From Actinomycetes bacterium (GTDB lineage Bacteria; Actinomycetota; Actinomycetes; Propionibacteriales; Nocardioidaceae), in contig JAUILS010000005.1 of NCBI GenBank assembly GCA_030432975.1, forward strand, positions 1 to 41,315: a DNA stretch of 41,315 nt, written 5' to 3'. Positions 33,677-41,313 of the stretch are shown here, one piece after another (position 1 is the stretch's first letter; the number at the start of each line of letters is the position of its first letter). A model generated the notes under the pieces. It was not told the origin of the DNA. It saw nothing but the letters and a program-made list of their open reading frames with translations, and ran no database searches. The translations under genes were made by a program, and so were the position numbers.

Positions 33677-35677
33677 TCACTCCACGAGGGCGTCGACGGC
33701 GACCAGCCGGCCGGCGGTGAACAGCAGCGGGTTGACGTCGAGTGCCGTGAGCGAGCCGGCGTGGTCCAGGGCCAGCCGGGCCACCGCGGCGGCGGCCTCC
33801 GCCAGGGGGGCCCGCGCCTCGTCGAGGACGCCCGGGAGCCCGGCGACGACGCGGCCCGGGTCGGCCAGCACCGCCTCGGGCAGCGCGACCACCCGGGAGG
33901 CCACCTCCTCGATCCGCGAGCCGCCGTGCGCCACCAGCACCAGCGGACCGAGCTGGGGGTCGGTGACGACGCCGAGGGCGTACTCCGCCGCGCCGGCCAG
34001 CTGCGGCTGCACGACCACGCGCGGGCCCAGCCCGCCCAGCTGTGCGTACGCCGTCCGCACGGCGTCGTCGTCGGCGACGTCGAGCAGCACCCCGCCGACC
34101 CGCGCCCGGTGGTCGACCCCGGGCTCGTCGGTCTTCACCACCACGGGGTAGCCGACCTCGCGGGCGGCCGCCACCGCCGCCTCCACGTCGCTCGCCGGGC
34201 GGGTCGCCACGACGGCCAGGCCGTAGTCCGCGAGCAGCGCCAGGCTCGCCACGGCGTCGTGCCACCCCGCCGCCAGGGCGCGCGACAGCCCCGCCTCCAT
34301 CACGGGCAGCGGCGGCGGGTCGGCCTGCGCCCGGAGGTGGCCGAGGGCCCGCAGCCCGGACCGGACGCCCTCCAGCACCGGGATGCCCCGCGCCCGCAGC
34401 GGGCCGGCCTGGGCCTGGTCGATGGCGGCCGGCACCGAGGAGAGCACGAGCACCGGCTTGTCGGTGGCGTCGTGGGTGCGCTCGACGGCGCGGAGGTAGG
34501 ACTCGTCGCCGTCGTACTCCTCGACCAGGTCGACCGCCAGCGCCACCGCCTCGACGCCGCCGTCGGCGGCCACCGCGTCGAGGCAGGCGGTGAAGAGCCC
34601 CTCGGTGTCGGCGCCGCGCCCCCAGACGTCGAGGGGGTTGGTGGCGTGCAGCCCGTCGTCGAGGAGCGGGTCGAGGACGGCGGTGGTGGCGTCGGCCAGC
34701 GGCGCGAACGGCACCCCCTCGGCCTCGGCGATGTCGGCGACCAGCGTGCGCTCGGCGCCGGAGTCGTGGACGGTGGCGATGCCGCCCACCTGCCCGTCGG
34801 CGCGGCGGGGGATCCGGCGGCCGACCGCGAACAGCTCGAGGGTGTCGACCAGCTCCTCCAGGTCGCGGGTGCGGTGCACGCCGTACGCCGCGAACAGCGC
34901 CTCCCAGCCGGCGTCGTCGCCCGCGATCGCGCCCGAGTGGGCGGTCACCAGCGCCCGCCCGGCCGCCGAGGAGCCGACGGTCAGCGCGACGACCGGCACG
35001 TCGCGCTCCCGCGCGACGGCGAGGCCGCGCCGCAGCGTCGCGGCGTCGCGGACGGTCTCGAGGAACAGCCCGACGACCTGCGTCTCGGGGCGGTCCAGCG
35101 CCCAGCAGAGGTAGTCGCCGGCGGTCAGGCCGAGCTCCTGGCCGGAGGAGACGGCGAGGGCGTACTCCAGGCGGCGGTGCGTGCGCAGCAGCGCCGAGAA
35201 CAACGACCCCGAGTGGGTGACCAGCGCGATCGGGCCGGCCGGGATGTCGTGGCGCTCGAGGTAGCCCAGCGCCCGCACCCCGGCGACCGGGTTGACGAAG
35301 CCCATGCAGCCGCCGCCGACGAGGGCCATCCCGCCGGCCGCCGCGCGGACCTCGTCGTGCAGCCCGGGCACGCTGCCGAACACCACCGCCCCGCCCGCGC
35401 CCATGGCCGCGGCGGCGGCCAGCTGCTCGGTGACCAGCCGGTCGGGGACGCCCATCAGCACCAGGTCGGGCGCCTCGTCGAGGTCGGCCAGCGTGGGCGT
35501 CGTACGCCGGCCCTGCACGTCGGCGTGCTCGGGGTGCACGAGGTCGACCCGCTGCACCCCGGGGCTGCGCAGCGCCTCGATGGCCAGCCGCTCGCCGAAC
35601 GACCCCGGCCGCGCGGACGCGCCGACCACCGCGACGGAGGTGGGGGTGAGCAGCCGGTCGAGCGGCGTACGCGTCAT
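33677..35677 (-). CDS. NDP-forming acyl-CoA synthetase (acetate-CoA ligase type)
   Basis: A 666-residue acyl-CoA synthetase of the ADP-forming kind, related to succinyl-CoA synthetase. N-terminal CoA-binding domain (SVAVVGASARPGSFGERLA), ligase domain with VTAHSGAIAGDD, whose His is the phosphorylated residue, and C-terminal ATP-grasp domain (LADYGLAVVATRPAS ... VGYPVVVKTDEPGVDHRA ... TALDVNPLLF). It converts a carboxylate, ATP and CoA to the acyl-CoA and ADP. Here it would activate the acid formed after removal of an amino group. ATG 35677, divergent from TetR over operator O2. Converges tail-to-tail on the FAD oxidase with three bases between. Confidence 0.92.
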   Translation of the reverse strand: MTRTPLDRLLTPTSVAVVGASARPGSFGERLAIEALRSPGVQRVDLVHPEHADVQGRRTTPTLADLDEAPDLVLMGVPDRLVTEQLAAAAAMGAGGAVVFGSVPGLHDEVRAAAGGMALVGGGCMGFVNPVAGVRALGYLERHDIPAGPIALVTHSGSLFSALLRTHRRLEYALAVSSGQELGLTAGDYLCWALDRPETQVVGLFLETVRDAATLRRGLAVARERDVPVVALTVGSSAAGRALVTAHSGAIAGDDAGWEALFAAYGVHRTRDLEELVDTLELFAVGRRIPRRADGQVGGIATVHDSGAERTLVADIAEAEGVPFAPLADATTAVLDPLLDDGLHATNPLDVWGRGADTEGLFTACLDAVAADGGVEAVALAVDLVEEYDGDESYLRAVERTHDATDKPVLVLSSVPAAIDQAQAGPLRARGIPVLEGVRSGLRALGHLRAQADPPPLPVMEAGLSRALAAGWHDAVASLALLADYGLAVVATRPASDVEAAVAAAREVGYPVVVKTDEPGVDHRARVGGVLLDVADDDAVRTAYAQLGGLGPRVVVQPQLAGAAEYALGVVTDPQLGPLVLVAHGGSRIEEVASRVVALPEAVLADPGRVVAGLPGVLDEARAPLAEAAAAVARLALDHAGSLTALDVNPLLFTAGRLVAVDALVE

Positions 35678-35703
35678 CGTGAGATCCTGACTGCCCAAGG
35701 TCC

Positions 35704-35720
35704 TGACTGGCCGTTCAATC
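35704..35720. promoter_or_regulatory. TetR operator-like site O2
   Basis: TGACTGGCCGTTCAATC between the acyl-CoA synthetase start (35677) and the TetR start (35774). Identical to O1 over 14 bases. Position would allow TetR to control both its own gene and the synthetase. Confidence 0.65.
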
Positions 35721-35773
35721 GGCCACGGCGAGTACCGTAGCGCCACATCGTGCCCCCCGACGAGCGAGGAACC

Positions 35774-36427
35774 ATGGCCGAGGCCACCGAGCAGGCCGAC
35801 CAGATCACCGAGCCGGCCACCGAGTCGGCCACCGAGCAGGGCGACTCCCGCCGCGCGCAGATGCTCGAGGCGGCGGCCGAGCTGATCGCCGAGCGCGGCC
35901 TGGCCCGCACCCGGATCGCCGACGTCGCCGCGCGGGTGGGGATCAGCCCGGCGCTGGTCGTCTACTACTTCCAGACCAAGGAGGCGCTGCTGATCGCGGC
36001 GCTGCGCGAGTCGGAGACCGGCTTCTATGCCTCCGCCGAGGACCTGCTGCGCGCCCGGCGGTCGCTGCGCGACCGGGTCGAGACGCTGGTCGAGCTGACC
36101 TTCACCGAGGAGAGCAAGGGCGAGGTCCAGGGCCAGTGGGGGCTGTGGTTCGACCTCTGGAACGAGGCCTTCCGGCATCCGGAGGTGGCCGCCGACCGGC
36201 GCGCGCTCGACGAGCAGTGGCGCGGCCTGATCGCCCGGATCGTGCGCGCCGGCATCGAGGACGGCGAGGTGCCGGCCGACCTCGACGTCGAGACCTTCGC
36301 GATGACCTGGGCGGCGCTGCTCGACGGGCTGTCGGTGCAGGTGGCGCTGCACGACCCCGTCGTCACCAGAGCCCGGGCCGAGGCGATCGCGCTCGACTTC
36401 GCCCGCCGGGAGCTCGGGCTGGCCTGA
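35774..36427 (+). CDS. TetR-family transcriptional regulator
   Basis: A 217-residue TetR repressor. A Glu/Thr-rich N-terminal stretch of 25 residues precedes the HTH: QMLEAAAELIAERGLARTRIADVAARVGISPALVVYYFQTKEALLIAAL (in part: ADVAARVGISPALVVYYF, about residues 50-67). The C-terminal nine-helix ligand domain is of the TetR_C type seen in regulators of amine and fatty acid catabolism, with QGQWGLWFDLWNEAFRHPEV. ATG 35774 has GAGGA before it; GTG 35750 is a possible longer start. It is the only regulator in the 31-39 kb block and three matching sites sit in that block's promoters, so it is the probable regulator of all of them (inference). Confidence 0.92.
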   Translation: MAEATEQADQITEPATESATEQGDSRRAQMLEAAAELIAERGLARTRIADVAARVGISPALVVYYFQTKEALLIAALRESETGFYASAEDLLRARRSLRDRVETLVELTFTEESKGEVQGQWGLWFDLWNEAFRHPEVAADRRALDEQWRGLIARIVRAGIEDGEVPADLDVETFAMTWAALLDGLSVQVALHDPVVTRARAEAIALDFARRELGLA

Positions 36428-36467
36428 GGCCGGCCGACCGTCCGGTCGCCGGTGGGTCGCCGGCGTT

Positions 36468-36547
36468 TGCCCACTCCCGCGCCCTGGCGGTGACTCATGT
36501 GTGTCCCGGGAGGCGCGGAGGTCACCGCTCGCGCGCGGGAGTGGGCA
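36468..36547. terminator. 80-base compound hairpin between converging genes
   Basis: Perfect 15-bp outer stem TGCCCACTCCCGCGC (36468-36482) with its complement at 36533-36547, and an inner 8-bp stem GCGGTGAC/GTCACCGC (36487-36494/36521-36528). It lies between the TetR gene and the oppositely oriented ABC ATPase, so it can work as a bidirectional terminator. No T-run. Differs from repeat families A and B. Confidence 0.75.
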
Positions 36548-36586
36548 CGAGACAGTGACCCGGCACCTCGCCGGCGGGCGGCAACC

Positions 36587-37699
36587 TCAGCGGTCGAGCA
36601 CGCGCAGCGCGGTGGAGGAGATCCGCAGGCACACCGGCTGACCGGCGACCAGCCAGGCGGGGGCGGCGCCGTGCATGTTGGGCACCTCGGCCTCGACGGC
36701 CATGGCTCCGGCGCGCACCCGCACGGAGGTCTGGGCGCCCTGGTAGGTCATCGACTCGACCGTCGCGGCGAACACGTTGACGCCGTCGAGCGGGGTCGCC
36801 GCGGCGGCGAGCTCGACCCGCTCGGGGCGCACCATCAGCTGCACCGGGTCGCCGGTGGCGGGTGGCCCGTCGACGAAGAGCGTCTGCTCGCCGACGGCGT
36901 ACGCCGCCAGGCCGGGCTCGGGGCCCGCCCCGGCCGGGACGCCCTCCAGCAGCGTCGCCGACCCGAGGAAGGTCGCGACGTAGGCGCTGGCCGGCTCGGC
37001 GTAGACCTCCGACGGCGTGCCGACCTGCTCGGCCCTGCCGTCGACGATCACGGCCAGGCGGTCGCTCATGGTGAGCGCCTCCTCCTGGTCGTGGGTGACG
37101 TAGATGAACGTCGTCCCGACCCGGTCGTGCAGCGCCCGCAGCTCGCGCTGCAGCGCCTTGCGCAACCGCGCGTCCAGCGCCCCGAGCGGCTCGTCGAGCA
37201 GCAGCACCCGCGGCTCCAGCACCAGGGCCCGCGCGAGCGCGACGCGCTGCTGCTGGCCGCCCGACAGCTGGTGCGGCTTGCGCTTGCCCAGCTTCTCGAG
37301 CTCGACCAGCTCCAGTGCCGCGGCCACCCGCGCGGCCTCCTCGGCGCGGGTCGGCTTCTGGTAGCGCAGCCCGAACGCGACGTTCTCGGCGACCGTCATG
37401 AACGGGAACAGGGCATAGGACTGGAAGACCGTGTTGACGGGCCGCTTGTGGGCGGGGACGGCGGTCAGGTCGGCGTCGTCAAGCAGGATCTCGCCCGCGT
37501 CGGGGTCCTCGAAGCCCGCGACCATGCGCAGCGTCGTGGTCTTGCCGCAGCCCGACTCGCCCAGCAGGGAGAAGAACTCGCCGGCGCCGATGTCGAGGGA
37601 GAGCCCGTCGACGGCGCGCACGTCGTCGTACTCCTTGACCAGGCCGCGCAGGGTGACCGCACCGCCCCGGGCTGCCGCAGGCGCGGCTGCCGCGGTCAA
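36587..37699 (-). CDS. ABC transporter ATP-binding protein, PotA/TOBE type
   Basis: A 370-residue ABC ATPase of the spermidine/putrescine or related importer kind. Walker A GESGCGKTT, Q-loop VFQSYALFPFMTV, signature LSGGQQQRVALARAL, Walker B VLLLDEPLGALD, H-loop YVTHDQEEAL, and a C-terminal TOBE domain (about 275-365, LMVRPERVEL ... VCLRISSTALRVL). It should energise uptake of a polyamine or another amine. No permease or binding protein gene lies in the window, which is unusual. TTG 37699 follows the aminotransferase stop by four bases; the start is not well marked but the domain begins at VTLRGLVKEYDDV, so little can be missing. Second gene of the aminotransferase operon. Confidence 0.92.
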   Translation of the reverse strand: MTAAAAPAAARGGAVTLRGLVKEYDDVRAVDGLSLDIGAGEFFSLLGESGCGKTTTLRMVAGFEDPDAGEILLDDADLTAVPAHKRPVNTVFQSYALFPFMTVAENVAFGLRYQKPTRAEEAARVAAALELVELEKLGKRKPHQLSGGQQQRVALARALVLEPRVLLLDEPLGALDARLRKALQRELRALHDRVGTTFIYVTHDQEEALTMSDRLAVIVDGRAEQVGTPSEVYAEPASAYVATFLGSATLLEGVPAGAGPEPGLAAYAVGEQTLFVDGPPATGDPVQLMVRPERVELAAAATPLDGVNVFAATVESMTYQGAQTSVRVRAGAMAVEAEVPNMHGAAPAWLVAGQPVCLRISSTALRVLDR

Positions 37700-37703
37700 C
37701 GGC

Positions 37704-39047
37704 TCACCGGCCCACCGCGGTCGCCAGCGTGGCGACGTTGTCGACGAAGCGGTCGACGTCGGCCTCGGTGTGCTGCACCGACATCAGCCACTGCTCGATC
37801 TTGCCCCATGGCGGCAGGAACACCCCTCCGTTGTGCTGGACCAGCCAGTGCGCCTGCCCGAGCCTGGAGTCGACGCCGAGGAAGTCACGGTAGTGGTGGA
37901 TGGGGTCGCGGCGGAAGGCGATGCAGCCCTTGGCGCCGGCCGTGACGACGTGCCACGGCAGGTCGCGCTCGGCGATGATCTCCTCGATGCCCGCGCGGAT
38001 CCGGGCGGTCAGCGCGTCGAGGTGCTCGTACGCCGCCGGGGTGGCCACCTCGGTCAGCATCGCCCGGGCGGCCGCCATCGCCAGCGGGTTGCCGTTGAAG
38101 GTGCCGACCTGCTCGTAGGTGCCGTCGGCGATTAGGCCCATCAGCTCGGCGGTCCCGCCGATGGCCGCGGTCGAGACGCCGCCGCCGATCGCCTTGGCCA
38201 GCGCCACCAGGTCAGGGGTGACGCCGGACAGCGCGGTGACCCCACCGGGCCCGACGGTGAGCCCGGTCTTGACCTCGTCGAAGGCGAGGAGCGCGTCGTG
38301 CTCGTGCAGCAGCTCCTTGAGGCCTGCGAGGTAGCCGGGCTGCGGGTGGATGATGCCGGCGTTCATCATGATCGGCTCGAGGATCATCCCCGCCACCTCG
38401 CCCCGGCGCTCCTCCAGCACCCGGCGGACGGCGTCGAGGTCGTTGAACGGCACCACGTCGACCAGGTCGACCACGGCCTGCGGGATCGCCGCCCCCTCGC
38501 CGACGCTGTGCGGCCGCTCCGCCGGGCCGATGTCCTCCGGCTCGGGCAGCACCGACACCTCGAGCGAGTCGTGGTGGCCGTGGTAGCAGCCCTCGACCTT
38601 GAGGATCCGCATCCGGCCGGTCGCCGCGCGCATCAGGTGGACGACGTCCATCGTCGCCTCGGTGCCGGAGTTGCTGTAGCGCCACAGCGGCAGCCCCCAA
38701 CGCCGCTGCAGCTCCTCGGCGACGGCGATGGCGTCCTCGGTGGGCTGTGCGAAGTGGGTCCCCTTGGTCACCCGGTCCTGCACCGCCCGGACGATGGCCG
38801 GGTGGGCGTGCCCGGCCAGCCCGACGCCGTACCCGCCGTGGAAGTCGGCGTACGCCGTCCCGTCGACGTCGTAGAGCTGCGAGCCGGCGCCGTGGCTGAT
38901 CCACACCGCCTGCGGGTCGGCGATCTGCCAGTTGGACGTGGCGCCTCCCGCCAGCACCCGGGCCGACCGGTCGATCATCGCGGCCGACGCCGGCTGGCGC
39001 TCGAGGAAGATCTCGCTCTGCTCGTCGATCAGGGCATCCAGGTCCAT
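37704..39047 (-). CDS. Class III aminotransferase (HemL-like fold)
   Basis: A 447-residue PLP enzyme of class III aminotransferases, close to the glutamate-1-semialdehyde aminomutase branch. HFAQPTEDAIAVAEEL, YSNSGTEATMDVVHLMRAAT (phosphate binding), LAFDEVKTGL with the PLP-binding Asp, and LVALAKAIGGG with the PLP Lys. The long N-terminal part with ATSNWQIADPQAVWISHGAGSQLYDVDG is as in transaminases acting on amines, beta-amino or omega-amino acids, not in the heme enzyme; no other heme gene is near. Operator-like site O3 is 17 bases before ATG 39047. The ABC ATPase follows four bases after its stop. Confidence 0.92.
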   Translation of the reverse strand: MDLDALIDEQSEIFLERQPASAAMIDRSARVLAGGATSNWQIADPQAVWISHGAGSQLYDVDGTAYADFHGGYGVGLAGHAHPAIVRAVQDRVTKGTHFAQPTEDAIAVAEELQRRWGLPLWRYSNSGTEATMDVVHLMRAATGRMRILKVEGCYHGHHDSLEVSVLPEPEDIGPAERPHSVGEGAAIPQAVVDLVDVVPFNDLDAVRRVLEERRGEVAGMILEPIMMNAGIIHPQPGYLAGLKELLHEHDALLAFDEVKTGLTVGPGGVTALSGVTPDLVALAKAIGGGVSTAAIGGTAELMGLIADGTYEQVGTFNGNPLAMAAARAMLTEVATPAAYEHLDALTARIRAGIEEIIAERDLPWHVVTAGAKGCIAFRRDPIHHYRDFLGVDSRLGQAHWLVQHNGGVFLPPWGKIEQWLMSVQHTEADVDRFVDNVATLATAVGR

Positions 39048-39063
39048 GCGCGTCAGTGAAGCA

Positions 39064-39079
39064 TTGAATGACGGTTCAG
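39064..39079. promoter_or_regulatory. TetR operator-like site O3
   Basis: TTGAATGACGGTTCAG, matching O1 at 13 of 16 positions, with TGAA/TTCA arms. It is just upstream of the aminotransferase ATG and inside the gap to the Nudix gene. Confidence 0.55.
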
Positions 39080-39100
39080 GTCCAGCGTCGTACGCGGTGG

Positions 39101-39568
39101 TCAGGGGAGCTTGGTGATGTCGAAGGGCACGAGTGTCGGGTTCCGGCTACATGCCAGTGAGGCTTCGCGCCGCACTGGCCCTGGTGCGGCTCCGCTGCAC
39201 CAGAGCGCGCGGCGAACCTCGAAGTGATCTCCAACGACGGGCGGAATTTCGGACGGAGCGTCCGCGACAAAAACGGCGTCGATGTGACGAAAACCCGGCT
39301 GAATGTAGGCGTCAACTAGGCGGAGCGCAATGCCAAGACGATCGCAGTCGAGACCTACTTCTTGACGAACCTCGCGCTTGGCGCATGCCTCAAAGGGCTC
39401 GTCGCCGACGACGGTTCCGCCAGGGAAACCCCACTTCCCTTCTCCGTGGACCTGTTCGACGAACAGGACCGACCCGCCCGAGCGTAGGATCACCATGGAT
39501 CCTGCGGTGAATTTGCGTGAGCGCGCGTAAACGCCCGCGCGCAGTAGACGTTGCGGAATCGTCAACAC
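39101..39568 (-). CDS. Nudix hydrolase
   Basis: A 155-residue Nudix protein. The box spans residues about 51-73: GTVVGDE, then REVRQEVGL, i.e. GX5EX7REUXEEXGU with Gln in the place of the first Glu of the EE pair; E66 and E70 remain. Such enzymes cleave a nucleoside diphosphate linked to another moiety. The substrate cannot be told. GTG 39568 starts six bases after the stop of the 95-residue gene, so it is the last gene of the lower-GC operon. The last third of the protein (from about residue 122) is encoded by two strong hairpins and reads as Ala/Arg-rich non-family sequence, so the C-terminus may have been altered by an insertion. Confidence 0.85.
   Translation of the reverse strand: MLTIPQRLLRAGVYARSRKFTAGSMVILRSGGSVLFVEQVHGEGKWGFPGGTVVGDEPFEACAKREVRQEVGLDCDRLGIALRLVDAYIQPGFRHIDAVFVADAPSEIPPVVGDHFEVRRALWCSGAAPGPVRREASLACSRNPTLVPFDITKLP
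39154..39203. repeat. Twin hairpins in the 3' part of the Nudix gene
   Basis: First stem CCAGTGAGGC/GCCGCACTGG (39154-39163/39169-39178, one mismatch, 5-base loop); second stem CTGGTGCGGC/GCTGCACCAG (39181-39190/39194-39203, one G-T, 3-base loop), two bases apart. Pairs of similar hairpins are typical of REP/BIME-like elements. Confidence 0.7.
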
Positions 39569-39574
39569 GAAAGG

Positions 39575-39862
39575 TCAGTGCCTCTCTCTTCCAATGCTGC
39601 TAGGCCAATCCTGGGGAGACAGGAGCTTAATCGTTGGAGCAGTCTGTTTGCGTTTGATCGGAAAGGACCGCCGAGATCTACGAGTCTTTACTGCGGCTAC
39701 GGAGTCGTCAGAGTGGAGCTTCTCGGTGGCTAGCGCGTCGAACCAGTCGTCCAGCGCGACGTGGGACTCTTCTTCCGCGTCGGCGCGCTGCCGCTCAATT
39801 TCCGCCTGATACTCCATGTCGACGTCGGGCTCATTCTTCCATGCTCCCGGATCTACGCTCAT
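39575..39862 (-). CDS. Small charged protein of unknown function
   Basis: A 95-residue hydrophilic protein. The N-terminal half is acidic and helical (YQAEIERQRADAEEESHVALDDWFDALATEKL), the C-terminal half basic (KTRRSRRSFPIKRKQ). No family recognised. ATG 39862 overlaps the stop of the large membrane protein (ATGA) and has a strong GAGGGGGAG ribosome site, so it is translationally coupled to it and probably works with it, for instance as a cytosolic partner. G+C content here is about half to 60 percent, clearly below the rest of the window. Confidence 0.6.
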   Translation of the reverse strand: MSVDPGAWKNEPDVDMEYQAEIERQRADAEEESHVALDDWFDALATEKLHSDDSVAAVKTRRSRRSFPIKRKQTAPTIKLLSPQDWPSSIGRERH

Positions 39863-41313
39863 TGCTCCCCCTCGAGGCTACCCTGGGCCAATTCGTCAGT
39901 ATGGTCAAGTTTTTGGAGAACCCGGTTCCATAGGTGCGCCCGTTTGAACCACGCGTATGTCATGCCCACGGCATTCACGATTGCGACCACTATGATCCAA
40001 CTCCAAGTCCAGTCGGAGTCGAACCTCAGGAGAGCGCGCTCGGGCGTGCCCAAGAGAAACTGAACAGATCCAATGACACAAAGAGCAAGGGTGATCGATG
40101 CACTGACTCGGGCTGCCAGAGTGCCCGCGATGGTGGCCTCGGTGCGCTCGAACCCGGACCATCCAGCCACCGTGCCGGGCACGGCCAGAAGAAGCGCAAC
40201 GACGTCAGCGCCCGGGTCAATAACGCCGGCACCACGCAATCGCCAGGCAACAGCAAGGAGCAGGAGGGCAACGACAGCTGAGATCGCGCTCGGAGCAATT
40301 GTTCCGGGGGGTCGTTCAAAGAACCAGGCGCTGACGACGGGCTGGAAGCGAGTGGACTGTGTCCGCTTCCACTCCGCTTGGTCTTCCAGTTCGTCAAGTT
40401 GCCGTGCGTAAAAGTGCAAATATCGCTGGCCTCGTCGACGGCGAGAGCGTCTATACCCATGAGAGGTTTGACTCGCAGGAGGATTGAAGTCGTGTTTGGC
40501 GAGGTATGTACCGAGTGGCCCTAGAATCTCTAGGTGGTAGCTGGCGCAGCGGTAGGCCTTGGAAATCGAGTAGTCAACCCGCGCAGTGCGCACGCCATAG
40601 AGTTTCCTCCACCAAGCGGCAACTTTGACGAGCATAGAGGGCTCTAGGCTGTGAGAAAGGACCACTCGCTCGGTGGTAGTCACGGTGATTCGCCGGGTGC
40701 CGTTGGAGGCCACCTCATCAAGATTCGCAATGATCACGTATGAATCCGCAAGACGCCTGACCACCTGGATAAGGAGGATTCTAACGGCGCCCTCGGGAAC
40801 TATGGCCGCTATCTCGCGGGAGATGCGACGGCCGTACTCGCGCATCGCAGCCGAGTTTGCGCGACGAGACGCCAGCAAGCCAAGGATCATGCCCTCGATC
40901 TCAGCGTAGCGCTGCAGAACCTCTTTGTCGCCGTGAAATTCCTCGATTACTACTCTGAGGCAACTTCCGATGAGTCCTATCGATTCATGGAAGGTCAGGG
41001 TCGGTATCTCGGCCCCGGCATGTTCTACCTTCAGGTTGTCATGCAATCTGCCCTTGAGGCTTAGCGTGATCGGTAGATAGATTGGCCCCGAAAGCCTCTT
41101 CTTTGCTGGTGGTGATAGGCGGATGGTGTATAGGGTGCTTACGGAAACGGCCCGGGTTAGCGGTGTGACAGTTTCCTTGATCCTGCCATACGTGTTTTGG
41201 GGGTCTGATATCGCCCGAAGGACCGTGTATGCCTGGTATAGGTTAATGTTTGGCGTCAATGTAAGGGTCTGCAGTTCGCCGTAATCCACTCGAGAAGGCT
41301 TGCCGGAGTCGAA
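39859..41313 (-). CDS. Unrecognised membrane protein, four C-terminal helices (5' partial)
   Basis: At least 484 residues; the frame is open to the window edge (upstream residues FDSGKPSR are in frame before the GTG at 41289), so the true start may be outside. The N-terminal 330 residues form a soluble, mixed alpha/beta part (LTLKGRLHDNL, LTFHESIGLIGSCLRVVIEEFH, VTTTERVVLSHSLEPSMLVKVAAWW) with an Arg-rich turn SHGYRRSRRRRGQRY. The last third has four transmembrane helices: ISAVVALLLLAVAWRL, VVALLLAVPGTVAGW, ASITLALCVIGSVQFLL and WIIVVAIVNAVGMTYAW. No motif of a known enzyme, channel or toxin that I recognise. First visible gene of a lower-GC operon with a small charged protein and a Nudix hydrolase. 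Confidence 0.7.
   Translation of the reverse strand, partial: FDSGKPSRVDYGELQTLTLTPNINLYQAYTVLRAISDPQNTYGRIKETVTPLTRAVSVSTLYTIRLSPPAKKRLSGPIYLPITLSLKGRLHDNLKVEHAGAEIPTLTFHESIGLIGSCLRVVIEEFHGDKEVLQRYAEIEGMILGLLASRRANSAAMREYGRRISREIAAIVPEGAVRILLIQVVRRLADSYVIIANLDEVASNGTRRITVTTTERVVLSHSLEPSMLVKVAAWWRKLYGVRTARVDYSISKAYRCASYHLEILGPLGTYLAKHDFNPPASQTSHGYRRSRRRRGQRYLHFYARQLDELEDQAEWKRTQSTRFQPVVSAWFFERPPGTIAPSAISAVVALLLLAVAWRLRGAGVIDPGADVVALLLAVPGTVAGWSGFERTEATIAGTLAARVSASITLALCVIGSVQFLLGTPERALLRFDSDWTWSWIIVVAIVNAVGMTYAWFKRAHLWNRVLQKLDHTDELAQGSLEGEQ

Noticed and set aside
37704-39047. HemL (glutamate-1-semialdehyde aminomutase)
   Set aside because: The protein is of that branch of class III enzymes, but the neighbours are catabolic, it is coupled to an ABC ATPase and preceded by the TetR-type operator. 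No heme gene is near.
39934-40411. Plus-strand frames opposite the membrane protein
   Set aside because: They lack motifs and ribosome sites, while the minus strand has clear membrane helices, an ATGA overlap and a good ribosome site for the next gene.
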